Source of the DNA: Candidatus Cloacimonadota bacterium
GTDB taxonomy: Bacteria; Cloacimonadota; Cloacimonadia; Cloacimonadales; TCS61
DNA length: 8,021 bases
NCBI GenBank assembly: GCA_014382915.1
Contig: JACNIV010000010.1
Location: 1 to 8,021 of the forward strand
Direction: 5' to 3'
A program made the translations under genes and the position numbers. The notes under the pieces are model-generated. The model made no database searches. It was not told the DNA's origin and saw only the letters and a program-made list of their open reading frames with translations. Shown in pieces: positions 1-6,348 of this stretch; positions within the stretch are counted from its first letter, which is position 1, and each line of letters opens with the position of its first letter.

Positions 1-317
1 TAAACACCATCACCTATAGAATGTTCGATGATCAGTTTATTGCCATTGGAAAAAATATGGTGGAATGCCTTACAAAGTATAAAGATGGAAGTATCCTGAT
101 AGATCAACTGTCCTTCTGTGGAATCGGTGGAAACACAATAGAGTTTTACATCTTTATCTATAATTTCCTGCGAACTGATGTACCTGCAATCAATTTTGTA
201 AGCTACAAGATGTTGCTTAATATCTTCGCTAACAATAATGTTTTTTATCTTAGTTGGTTTGGCAAAAGCCAGCGCCTTAAAATGTTCATCATCTATCTTT
301 AATTCTACTTTAAACAA
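1..317 (-). CDS. TGS-domain uridine kinase-like nucleoside kinase, N-terminal part (cut by window edge)
   Basis: The 105 readable codons form the N-terminal region of the bacterial nucleoside kinases that carry a TGS domain and a threonyl-tRNA-synthetase-like second domain before a P-loop uridine kinase domain. Residues about 1-60 fit the TGS-like part (VAYKIDC at 38-44). Residues 62-105 fit the next piece, with STDSTEGQLIYQDTS followed by LCKAFHHIF and the hallmark IEHSIGDGV at 97-105, equivalent to the EHSxxxGxY motif of the family. The kinase domain with its P-loop would lie beyond position 1. The start is TTG at 317-315: GGAGG lies 5 nt upstream, and the ATG inside that spacer is out of frame and stops after five codons. 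The family is usually annotated as phosphorylating uridine or related nucleosides in the cytoplasm. It is transcribed divergently from the YitT gene. The plus-strand reading frame over this stretch is a shadow. Family call is firm; exact substrate is unknown. Confidence 0.85.
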   Translation of the reverse strand, partial: MFKVELKIDDEHFKALAFAKPTKIKNIIVSEDIKQHLVAYKIDCRYISSQEIIDKDVKLYCVSTDSTEGQLIYQDTSIFILCKAFHHIFSNGNKLIIEHSIGDGV

Positions 318-346
318 ATCATCCTCCAAGTTTTTAAAAAAGCCTA

Positions 347-377
347 TTTATATTTGTTTCAACCGCTTTCAAGTCAA
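347..377 (-). promoter_or_regulatory. Possible sigma-70-type promoter of the nucleoside kinase gene
   Basis: On the minus strand TTGACT (377-372) is followed after 19 nt by TATAAA (352-347). Both boxes match the consensus at five of six positions, but the spacer is longer than the optimal 17. An out-of-phase AATATA at 17 nt is a weaker alternative. The -10 box lies about 30 nt upstream of the TTG start, leaving a short leader. Prediction from sequence only. Confidence 0.35.
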
Positions 378-459
378 GGTATAATTTTCCCATTTTGCTA
401 TCCACTATTTTTAATTGACTTTAAAATAAGAAATTTAAATTGCGCCTTCGGAGGTTGAA

Positions 460-1404
460 ATGAATAAAAAATTGAAAAGAAACATAATACAGCATTCAGG
501 AATAATAGGTGGTTCTATCCTCTTTGCTATAGCTTATTCCTGGTTCCTGGTTCCATACAAAATAGTACCCGGTGGCATTGGAGGTTTATCTCAGATCCTG
601 TTTCACATTTTCAATCTTCCGATGGGAATTTCAATGATCCTATTCAATATTCCGCTCTTTATTTTCAGCTTTTTATTCATGGGAAAAAGATTCGGGATGC
701 GATCTGTTTTCGGGATGTTGACTACTTCTATTTTCGCTGACCTGCTAAGTTTTCAAAGCTTATATAAATTTGGTTTATTAAAAGACCTTTCACCCTACAC
801 ATACCAAGCTGCCGGAAGAACATTCTATGCCATGCTGGCTCCCCAGGATATATACCTTTCGGCTGTTGCCGGCTCGGTACTTCTAGGGCTGGGACTGGGA
901 ATTATTTTCCGTTTCGGTGGGTCTACCGGGGGGACGGATATTCCGGTGGCACTCCTGAAACAGAAAACCGGCATTTCCATTGGTACGGGTTACTGGCTTA
1001 TAGAAACATTGATCATCCTTACTGTAGGCCTGGTATTTAAAGACCTGAAAGTGGTAATACTCGGATATATTAACCTGTTCATTACTACAAGAATGACCGA
1101 CCTAGCCAGTGAAGGTCTGCCCTACGTGAAAGGTGTATACGTGATCTCGGAAAGAACAGAAGAAATAAAAGAAATGATCTATGATAAAATAATGCGTGGT
1201 GTTACCTTTATCAAAGCAGAAGGTGGTTATACTGGAAAGCAGATGAACATGCTGTTTTGTGCCATGAATAGAAGGCAGGTTGCTATCCTGCGTGATATTG
1301 TAAAAGATATCGATCCGGGTGCTTTTGTTCTGCTCACTGATGTTAACGATGTAATGGGATACGGTTTCCGCAGCAGAAATCTTGATCTATCTGAAAAAGG
1401 ATAA
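460..1404 (+). CDS. YitT family membrane protein (DUF161 plus DUF2179)
   Basis: This 314-residue protein has the two-part build of the YitT family. An N-terminal membrane region (about residues 12-215) has five to six hydrophobic helices. A C-terminal cytoplasmic DUF2179 domain (about 224-303) starts at KGVYVIS and ends with VNDVMGYGF. Family signatures are VPGGIGG at 36-42 and GGSTGGTDIP at 153-162. The stretch between the third and fourth helices (about 95-130) looks longer than usual for the family. The family is widespread in bacteria and often annotated as a transporter or efflux protein, but I know of no firm substrate. Start ATG is supported by GGAGG at 450-454, 5 nt upstream. It has its own upstream region, shared with the divergent kinase gene, and no close downstream partner, so it is probably transcribed alone. 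Family call is firm, function open. Confidence 0.92.
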   Translation: MNKKLKRNIIQHSGIIGGSILFAIAYSWFLVPYKIVPGGIGGLSQILFHIFNLPMGISMILFNIPLFIFSFLFMGKRFGMRSVFGMLTTSIFADLLSFQSLYKFGLLKDLSPYTYQAAGRTFYAMLAPQDIYLSAVAGSVLLGLGLGIIFRFGGSTGGTDIPVALLKQKTGISIGTGYWLIETLIILTVGLVFKDLKVVILGYINLFITTRMTDLASEGLPYVKGVYVISERTEEIKEMIYDKIMRGVTFIKAEGGYTGKQMNMLFCAMNRRQVAILRDIVKDIDPGAFVLLTDVNDVMGYGFRSRNLDLSEKG

Positions 1405-1444
1405 AACTTTTCTCTCCAAAGCTCCTCAATTTTACTATTGCTGG

Positions 1445-1463
1445 TTCAATTATGTTAATTGAA
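1445..1463. repeat. Perfect 8-bp inverted repeat downstream of the YitT gene
   Basis: TTCAATTA and TAATTGAA flank a TGT loop, 41 nt after the YitT stop codon. It is AT-rich and not followed by a T-run, so it is a poor intrinsic terminator as read. It may protect the mRNA 3' end or may be chance. Confidence 0.45.
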
Positions 1464-1503
1464 TTATATGTTCGGTTTATATTTGTAAAAATCTAACGTG
1501 CGA

Positions 1504-1522
1504 TTCAGGTTGCAAACCTGAA
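1504..1522. repeat. Perfect 8-bp inverted repeat, hairpin 2 of the intergenic cluster
   Basis: TTCAGGTT and AACCTGAA flank a GCA loop. It stands in non-coding DNA, 74-92 nt upstream of a second perfect hairpin, with no T-run after it. It is best described as a short palindromic element of unknown role. Confidence 0.6.
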
Positions 1523-1595
1523 CCAGCAGTGCGTTGGAACGGAAAAGAAGAGTATCTTTTCCTCCTCATCCTTAGCCCTTCTCCTATATCTCTCG

Positions 1596-1617
1596 TATCA
1601 AAGCCCCAGCTTTGATA
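1596..1617. repeat. Perfect 9-bp hairpin, AAGC-CCCA-GCTT core
   Basis: TATCAAAGC and GCTTTGATA flank a CCCA loop. The core AAGC-CCCA-GCTT resembles the minus-strand reading of the next hairpin (AAGC-CCA-GCTT at 1637-1661), which suggests members of one palindrome family rather than two unrelated structures. Confidence 0.65.
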
Positions 1618-1636
1618 TGCATTTCTTTTTTTATGA

Positions 1637-1661
1637 GGTTACCAAGCTGGGCTTGGTAACC
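1637..1661. repeat. Perfect 11-bp hairpin, GTTACC...GGTAAC ends
   Basis: GGTTACCAAGC and GCTTGGTAACC flank a TGG loop. This is the strongest hairpin of the cluster. Its outer bases resemble those of the hairpin at 6275-6300 (CGTTACGAAAG / CTTTCGTAACG). It is not followed by a T-run and lies about 165 nt upstream of the next gene, so terminator function is not evident. Confidence 0.7.
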
Positions 1662-1827
1662 AGAATGAAATCTTCTTACTATTCTTCAGTATAAAAAAGA
1701 ACACAATGATTTTGAAAATTTTTCTGTGGATACCTGCAAACTTTTTTTTATTTGACTGAAAAGTGAGCATTTACATCTATTGGGTATCGAAATTCTAATG
1801 ATCTGTAATGTTTAGAGGAGGTAGTAT

Positions 1828-2085
1828 ATGTTCATATTCCTTTATCTTATTATATTCTTTGCTGTAATTTATGTTGTTTCCAGTATGATGATGGTGAGCA
1901 AACTGAAAGAATGGGGAATAAAGATCGAGTATCTTTGGCTGAGACTTAAGATAATTTCCTATGCAAACCAGTACAGAGAGATAACCAAAAAAGAGGCAGG
2001 CAAGACAGGCGGATTGTATTATCTGTGGCTGGCTTCAATAAATTGTGCCTTAGTTTGTCTGATATTATTTCTGATCACAAAATAG
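1828..2085 (+). CDS. Small two-helix membrane protein, function unknown
   Basis: This 85-residue protein has a hydrophobic N-terminal helix (about residues 1-22) and a second helix near the C-terminus (about 65-83). Between them lies a basic and aromatic linker including KLKEWGIKIEYLWLRLKI and YREITKKE. The two-helix layout with a charged middle suggests both ends cross the inner membrane and the linker lies in the cytoplasm, following the positive-inside rule. The start is well supported by AGGAGGT at 1816-1822, 5 nt before ATG. Coding reality is supported by this strong ribosome site and the coherent protein character. It has no close neighbour in the same transcript (423 bp upstream, 181 bp downstream). 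I do not recognise the family by name, and no catalytic motif is visible. Confidence 0.75.
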   Translation: MFIFLYLIIFFAVIYVVSSMMMVSKLKEWGIKIEYLWLRLKIISYANQYREITKKEAGKTGGLYYLWLASINCALVCLILFLITK

Positions 2086-2116
2086 TATCATTACGTGACT
2101 GAAACTTTTTTTATAA

Positions 2117-2145
2117 TTGACATAATCTTTTCAGGAAAAAAATAT
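2117..2145 (+). promoter_or_regulatory. Possible promoter upstream of the 467-residue secreted protein
   Basis: A perfect TTGACA lies at 2117-2122. At 17 nt spacing the -10 position (2140-2145) reads AAATAT, matching consensus at only three positions. If used, the leader would be about 115 nt. Weak prediction, noted mainly for the perfect -35 box. Confidence 0.25.
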
Positions 2146-2266
2146 CGGGTGAGATTGGAATTGTAATAAATCGTAAAATTTGAGGGATGATACTTTGATG
2201 AAATCTAAAGCGATAATTTATTTGGGGATATATGTTAAGTATAGCTTGGAGAAATAGGAGACAGAG

Positions 2267-3670
2267 ATGAAGAAAAACATATTAATTTTTGTAGTTTTAT
2301 TACCAGTTATCCTTTTTTCACAACTTCAATGGAACGAGCAACATATAAGCCCCTGCATCGATACAGGCGACCCCAACAGTTCTCTCGATCCCGACGGAAC
2401 AATAGCAGATATGGGTGCTTTATATCATCCTCACGAAATTAAAACCTACGAATTTCCCAATGATGATCCTCCTAATAACGGCTGGAAATGGCTCTGCTTC
2501 GATATACTGGATAGAACACCCGATCCGTACAATATTGCTCAAAACATGCTTGATCCCATGCAAGACCCCTCTATTTTTGACCATGCACTTTTTAACCAGA
2601 TCGAGGAACCTCACAATGTAGAATTTGGGATAGATTGGACAGTTCAAGGAGGATGGCAGTATGGCGATCATGTTTTTACCAGTCCGCAGGGTTACAAGTT
2701 CCGCACTTTCTTAGCATATCCACTGGAAATTCCAGGTTTCAGATGTGATCAGGAAACCACATTTGATATAATTGCTTATACAACCGGTGGACAGCCGAAA
2801 GAGAACTGGATAGGTTATTACCTGAATAGAATTCAGCATGTGTATGACTCATTTGTGGGTCATCTTGATAATATCTACAGCATAAAAACCCAAAATTGGT
2901 CTGTAGAAAATGAAGGTGGTGGCTGGCCCGATGTTCCCTACACGCTTAGCCCGGGAGATATGGTAATCGTAAAATGTTATGAAGATATAGATGAATTTTG
3001 CTGGGTAAACCAGCAACCTGCCGAACAGTTCATCATCGAAGAACCGCAAAGTTTCTTTTATGAAGAGGAATCCGACTATATTCCCATCTATATGTCATTA
3101 GACCCGGAAGACCTGCCCACTGAAATAGGTGCTTTTGTAGATGGAGAATGTCAGGGTGCCACTGTAGTACAGGATACATCTGCCCAGATATGTGCCTATA
3201 TCATAGGAAATCAGGGCAGCAATCTGGAATTTGAATTCTATTACGGCGGCAGGTCAGAGAACAAAATTATAAGAGAATACAATGTTTACGATCCCGAAAC
3301 ATCCCAAACCGAAAAGGGATCTATCAAAGTCGAGAAGGGCAGGGACAGTTATTATGTATCCTTCAAAAACGAACCGGAGAGCACACCAGTTCCTGTCAAA
3401 CTGGAAGTATCAAATTATCCTAATCCATTCAACCCGGTAACCAACATTGCCTACAGCTTACCAGAAGATTCTCAAATTTCAATTTCGATTTATAACATCA
3501 AGGGACAGAAAGTGAAAACACTTGTTACCGGGACACAACCGGCTGGTAGTTACAATGTGTCCTGGGAGGGAAAAGATGAAAGCGGCAAAGATGTTACATC
3601 AGGTATCTATTTCTACAAATTGAAAACAAAAAACAATGAAATCACCAGGAAAATGTTGCTTTTGAAATAA
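2267..3670 (+). CDS. Secreted protein with Por-type C-terminal sorting domain and a remnant beta-helix end
   Basis: This 467-residue exported protein starts with a signal peptide (about residues 1-18, MKKNILIFVVLLPVILFS). Right after it comes SPCIDTGDPN (28-37) and DPDGTIADMGALYH (41-54), the usual closing piece of choice-of-anchor or right-handed beta-helix proteins, here with no beta-helix before it. Residues about 60-260 are unfamiliar, rich in Trp, Tyr and acidic residues. A segment at about 280-368 (EIGAFVDGECQGATV at 286-300) resembles an Ig-like or sandwich module seen in FCB surface proteins. The last 85 residues (383-467), from NYPNPFNP to KMLLLK, are a sorting tail of the TIGR04183 / FlgD-Ig-like type, normally needed for type IX export or surface attachment. 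Start ATG has AGGAG at 2256-2260, 6 nt upstream. No enzymatic motif is visible; a cell-surface or released structural role is inferred. Confidence 0.85.
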   Translation: MKKNILIFVVLLPVILFSQLQWNEQHISPCIDTGDPNSSLDPDGTIADMGALYHPHEIKTYEFPNDDPPNNGWKWLCFDILDRTPDPYNIAQNMLDPMQDPSIFDHALFNQIEEPHNVEFGIDWTVQGGWQYGDHVFTSPQGYKFRTFLAYPLEIPGFRCDQETTFDIIAYTTGGQPKENWIGYYLNRIQHVYDSFVGHLDNIYSIKTQNWSVENEGGGWPDVPYTLSPGDMVIVKCYEDIDEFCWVNQQPAEQFIIEEPQSFFYEEESDYIPIYMSLDPEDLPTEIGAFVDGECQGATVVQDTSAQICAYIIGNQGSNLEFEFYYGGRSENKIIREYNVYDPETSQTEKGSIKVEKGRDSYYVSFKNEPESTPVPVKLEVSNYPNPFNPVTNIAYSLPEDSQISISIYNIKGQKVKTLVTGTQPAGSYNVSWEGKDESGKDVTSGIYFYKLKTKNNEITRKMLLLK

Positions 3671-3681
3671 CTCTTTACTAT

Positions 3682-3726
3682 CTTGCGAAGGTTGTGAATC
3701 TTTCTCTAACTCTCGACCTTCGCAAG
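3682..3726 (+). terminator. Hairpin after the 467-residue gene, possible terminator
   Basis: CTTGCGAAGGTTG (3682-3694) pairs with CGACCTTCGCAAG (3714-3726) over 13 bp with one G-U pair, and a 19-nt loop. It begins 12 nt after the stop codon, a typical 3'-end position. No T-run follows, so it may act in RNA protection or belong to a repeat family instead. Confidence 0.4.
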
Positions 3727-3749
3727 GATATTGTTCTTTCAACAATTAA

Positions 3750-3852
3750 TTTGTGTCTTTCTGAGGAAATCATCTTGCTTTTCATACGAAGAATCTACAC
3801 AGGAAAAGACTCTTCGTCGAATGCCTTTATAGGAATTCCTCAGAGAGACAAA
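3750..3852. repeat. Two-level palindromic intergenic repeat (CTGAGGAA / GAAGAATCT type)
   Basis: The outer arms are TTTGTGTCTTTCTGAGGAA (3750-3768) and TTCCTCAGAGAGACAAA (3836-3852), which are inverted copies with one indel and one or two changes. An inner hairpin pairs CGAAGAATCT (3787-3796) with AGACTCTTCG (3807-3816), one G-U pair and a 10-nt loop. The words CTGAGGAA and CGAAGAATCT recall the intergenic repeats with TCATTCTGAG and GAAGAATCT found in many environmental genomes. That comparison is from memory. Confidence 0.6.
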
Positions 3853-3867
3853 GAATCCCACTTCATA

Positions 3868-3904
3868 AGGGGGAATTTATAAGCCTATGGCTTATTAAAG
3901 GGGG
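3868..3904. repeat. Short palindrome with flanking AAGGGGG boxes, supplying the next ribosome site
   Basis: ATAAGCC and GGCTTAT flank a TAT loop (about 3879-3895). Two direct boxes, AAGGGGGAATT before and AAAGGGGGTTTT after, frame it. The second box ends 4 nt before the GTG start at 3909 and is the only Shine-Dalgarno-like sequence there, so the gene appears to use repeat DNA as its ribosome site. Confidence 0.5.
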
Positions 3905-3908
3905 TTTT

Positions 3909-6266
3909 GTGAGATTTAAACTATTACTATTATTCGTGTTTATTTGTGTCAATTCGTGGTTACAATCAACCACCTGGATAATCGACCAATCCGGCGGAGG
4001 TAATTTCACAACTATTCAGGAAGGCATCGATGCTTCTACTGATACTGATACAGTCCTCGTCTATCCCGGAACATATTACGAAAATATCATCTACAATGGC
4101 AAAAATATAACTGTCGCCAGCCTGGAACTGACAACAGGTAACGAAGCATATATCGATTCTACCATCATAGATGGTTCACAACAAAATAGCTGCGTTCGGG
4201 TGATAAACCAGGAATCAAGTGCGAAAATTCAGGGTTTTACAATCAGAAATGGCAGTGGGAGCCTTTATTATAATAATACTTATTATGGTGGTGGAATATT
4301 AATTAAAGGTCCTTATGCAGATCCGACCTACTGTGATATTATAAATTGTATTATTTCAAATAATTATTCAACTGTTGGAGCTGGTATTTTTTTAAATAAC
4401 GGAATTATCAATCTATCTGGTACTTCAATTAGAAATAATTATGCATATAATGGTGGGGGTATTTATATATTTGATTTTTCAGATATTACGTTCAGTACAA
4501 CTAATTTATGTAGTATTTATGATAACTATGCAGCAACAGGGAGTGACCTATATACTTATAGCCTTTTTATTACTGATGTTTTTATAATAGTTGATACTTT
4601 CACTGTACAAAATCCTTCTCGATATTTTGCTCAATATAAATGTCTTGGTAATAATAATCCTTATACTTTTAATATACAGCATCACAGCCTGGAACTGATA
4701 AATCAAGATCTCTATGTAGCGCCTGATGGAGATGATATGAACTCAGGTCTGACTCCTGACGAACCTATGAAAACGATCAACCTGGCATTAAGAAAGATAG
4801 AATCGGACAGCTTAAATCCCAAAACAGTGCATCTTGCTGAAGGAATATATAGTGAAAGTGAAAATCAACAACTGTTTCCTATTGGTTGTAAATCTTACGT
4901 TAATATTGTTGGTGAGAATGAATCTTTAACCATTATTGATGGAGAAGATAATTTTTCTAAATTCTTTTATTTTGATTATGGAAAGGAGAATTTTCTGATA
5001 AAAAATATGACTCTTAAGAATATCCATACAACCTGGGGTGCAATAGGATTTACAGAATGTAGTGATATTATATTTGAGAATATTACATTAAGAAATGTTG
5101 TGACAGAGGAATATGGAGCGATTAATGGTGGTACAGCTTGCCAGTATATTACTATGAAAAATGTTAAGCAGATTAATAATTTATCATATCGTTTTTTAGT
5201 AGGTATGTATTTAAATACAGGAACAGAATTTGTAGTAAAAAACTGTGTATTTAAGGATAATTTTATTGAGGATGAAAATTCTCCTAATGCAGGTTTGGTA
5301 GTTGTTAGTGGTGGAGATATTATAATTGAGAATACCGTATTTGACAATAACACTGTAATAAATACACTTAATACTATGGGAGTATGCGCTTTTGTTAATG
5401 GTCATCATAATAATGAAATAGCAAGTGTTTATATCTCAAATTGTTTATTCTCAAATAATACTGCTATTGGTGCAGAATCTATCTTTTGGGTAAACGCACA
5501 TGAAGGAGCAACTATTTCAAACTGTATATTTGTTAATAATGATGCAGTGTATACTTCCGGTTTTGTAGGAGATGTTATTATGTCAAACACAATAATGTAC
5601 AACAATAATAGTGATTATGAAATTTGCCTACCGGATATTACACCTTATGTTATTTCTACTTTAGATATCTCCTACTGCAACATCCAGGGGGGGCAAGATG
5701 CAATTCTTAACGAAAATGGAGTTAACATCGTCAACTGGCTGGAAGGCAACATAGATGAAGACCCAATGTTTGACAGCCTGGGAACACATCCGTTTGCACT
5801 TCTGGAAGGTTCTCCCTGTATAGATACCGGCACACCGGATACAACCGGTTTATTTTTACCTCCCTGGGATCTGCTTCACAATCACCGTGTGTGGGATGGA
5901 GATGGAGACGGAGTTGCAATTATAGATATGGGTTGTTATGAGTTCGGAGCAGAGCCGTATGTGGAAGTTACCCAAAACCTAATACCCAACACCCAGTACC
6001 ATTTAACCAACTATCCTAACCCCTTCAACCCGGAGACGAAAATAGTATTCAATCTTCCTGAATCCGGTCAGGTGAAACTGGAGATCTACAACATAAAAGG
6101 GCAGAAAGTAAAAACCCTGTTAGATTGCTACATGAGCCCCGGTCGCAGTGAAATGATCTGGAATGGAAAAGATGATAATGGGAAGCGAGTTTCCAGCGGA
6201 GTTTATTTCTATCAACTTGTTGCTGAGAAGAAAACTATTACCAAAAAAATGATATTGATTAAGTAA
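3909..6266 (+). CDS. Large secreted double beta-helix protein with Por-type sorting domain
   Basis: This 785-residue exported protein has a signal peptide (about residues 1-20). A first right-handed parallel beta-helix begins at WIIDQSGGGNFTTIQEGID (23-41) and VYPGTYYENI (51-60). A second module opens at LYVAPDGDDMNSGLTPDEP (268-286), the DUF1565-like start of another beta-helix, and runs to about 620 with many N-N-x turns (FSNNTA, FVNND, MYNNN). The helix closes with EGSPCIDTGTPD (633-644) and an Asp-rich DGDGDG (663-668) that could bind calcium, then IIDMGCYEFG. Residues 701-785 are the sorting tail from NYPNPFNP to KMILIK. Such proteins are usually surface polysaccharide-binding or lyase-like factors, but I see no catalytic residues that I can assign. 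The start is GTG with AGGGGG 4 nt upstream; the signal peptide begins right there. Two AT-rich islands (about 4255-4680 and 4860-5650) cover the inner helix turns. Confidence 0.88.
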   Translation: MRFKLLLLFVFICVNSWLQSTTWIIDQSGGGNFTTIQEGIDASTDTDTVLVYPGTYYENIIYNGKNITVASLELTTGNEAYIDSTIIDGSQQNSCVRVINQESSAKIQGFTIRNGSGSLYYNNTYYGGGILIKGPYADPTYCDIINCIISNNYSTVGAGIFLNNGIINLSGTSIRNNYAYNGGGIYIFDFSDITFSTTNLCSIYDNYAATGSDLYTYSLFITDVFIIVDTFTVQNPSRYFAQYKCLGNNNPYTFNIQHHSLELINQDLYVAPDGDDMNSGLTPDEPMKTINLALRKIESDSLNPKTVHLAEGIYSESENQQLFPIGCKSYVNIVGENESLTIIDGEDNFSKFFYFDYGKENFLIKNMTLKNIHTTWGAIGFTECSDIIFENITLRNVVTEEYGAINGGTACQYITMKNVKQINNLSYRFLVGMYLNTGTEFVVKNCVFKDNFIEDENSPNAGLVVVSGGDIIIENTVFDNNTVINTLNTMGVCAFVNGHHNNEIASVYISNCLFSNNTAIGAESIFWVNAHEGATISNCIFVNNDAVYTSGFVGDVIMSNTIMYNNNSDYEICLPDITPYVISTLDISYCNIQGGQDAILNENGVNIVNWLEGNIDEDPMFDSLGTHPFALLEGSPCIDTGTPDTTGLFLPPWDLLHNHRVWDGDGDGVAIIDMGCYEFGAEPYVEVTQNLIPNTQYHLTNYPNPFNPETKIVFNLPESGQVKLEIYNIKGQKVKTLLDCYMSPGRSEMIWNGKDDNGKRVSSGVYFYQLVAEKKTITKKMILIK

Positions 6267-6274
6267 TATATTAT

Positions 6275-6300
6275 CGTTACGAAAGAGAGCTTTCGTAACG
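6275..6300 (+). terminator. Perfect 11-bp hairpin just after the beta-helix gene
   Basis: CGTTACGAAAG (6275-6285) and CTTTCGTAACG (6290-6300) flank an AGAG loop, 8 nt after the stop codon. Position and strength fit a 3'-end hairpin. A T-run (TTTTT) appears only 11 nt later at 6312-6316, so intrinsic termination is uncertain. It resembles the hairpin at 1637-1661. Confidence 0.45.
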
Positions 6301-6316
6301 AGCGGGTGAAATTTTT

Positions 6317-6334
6317 AGACTTGTGTCAAGTTTC
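6317..6334 (+). repeat. 18-bp direct repeat, copy 1
   Basis: AGACTTGTGTCAAGTTTC is repeated without change at 7018-7035. This copy lies in the leader of the 181-residue protein, ending a few bases before its ribosome site. Within it ACTTG and CAAGT can pair around TGT, and GTGAA (6306-6310) with TTCAC (6332-6336) can enclose that stem. Confidence 0.75.
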
Positions 6335-6348
6335 ACAGAGGAGATAAG

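Larger units (their letters stand above)
1405..1827. other. 423-bp gene-free stretch with four short hairpins
   Basis: No convincing coding frame is visible on either strand. The stretch holds four short inverted repeats (1445-1463, 1504-1522, 1596-1617, 1637-1661), a pyrimidine-rich segment around 1556-1595, and the leader of the small membrane gene at 1828. A TTGACT at 1752-1757 could be a -35 box for that gene, but no good -10 box follows at 16-18 nt. Confidence 0.6.
3671..3908. other. Intergenic repeat cluster between the two sorting-tail proteins
   Basis: These 238 bp are made of three palindromic units in a row: a long-loop hairpin (3682-3726), a double-hairpin repeat (3750-3852) and a GGGGG-bearing short palindrome (3868-3904). 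The 62-codon plus-strand frame that runs through 3694-3882 simply translates these repeats and is not treated as a gene. Confidence 0.65.

Noticed and set aside
21..302. 93-codon plus-strand frame
   Set aside because: It lies opposite the nucleoside kinase N-terminus, which has a clear family motif (IEHSIGDGV) and ribosome site on the minus strand. The plus-strand protein shows no recognisable character.
415..443. TTGACT at 415-420 as -35 box of the YitT promoter
   Set aside because: No acceptable -10 box lies at 16-18 nt (AATTGC at 17 nt); the AT-rich alternatives have wrong spacing.
1404..1661. CRISPR array from the row of hairpins
   Set aside because: The hairpins differ in sequence and spacing. 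There is no regular direct repeat with spacers, and no cas gene is present.
3694..3882. 62-codon plus-strand frame after the first secreted protein
   Set aside because: It translates a run of intergenic palindromes, has no proper ribosome site and no protein-like pattern.
4976..5408. Minus-strand frames of 125 and 65 codons inside the beta-helix gene
   Set aside because: They arise from the AT-rich, stop-poor reverse of the beta-helix repeats and lack ribosome sites. The plus-strand frame is continuous and has export and sorting signals.
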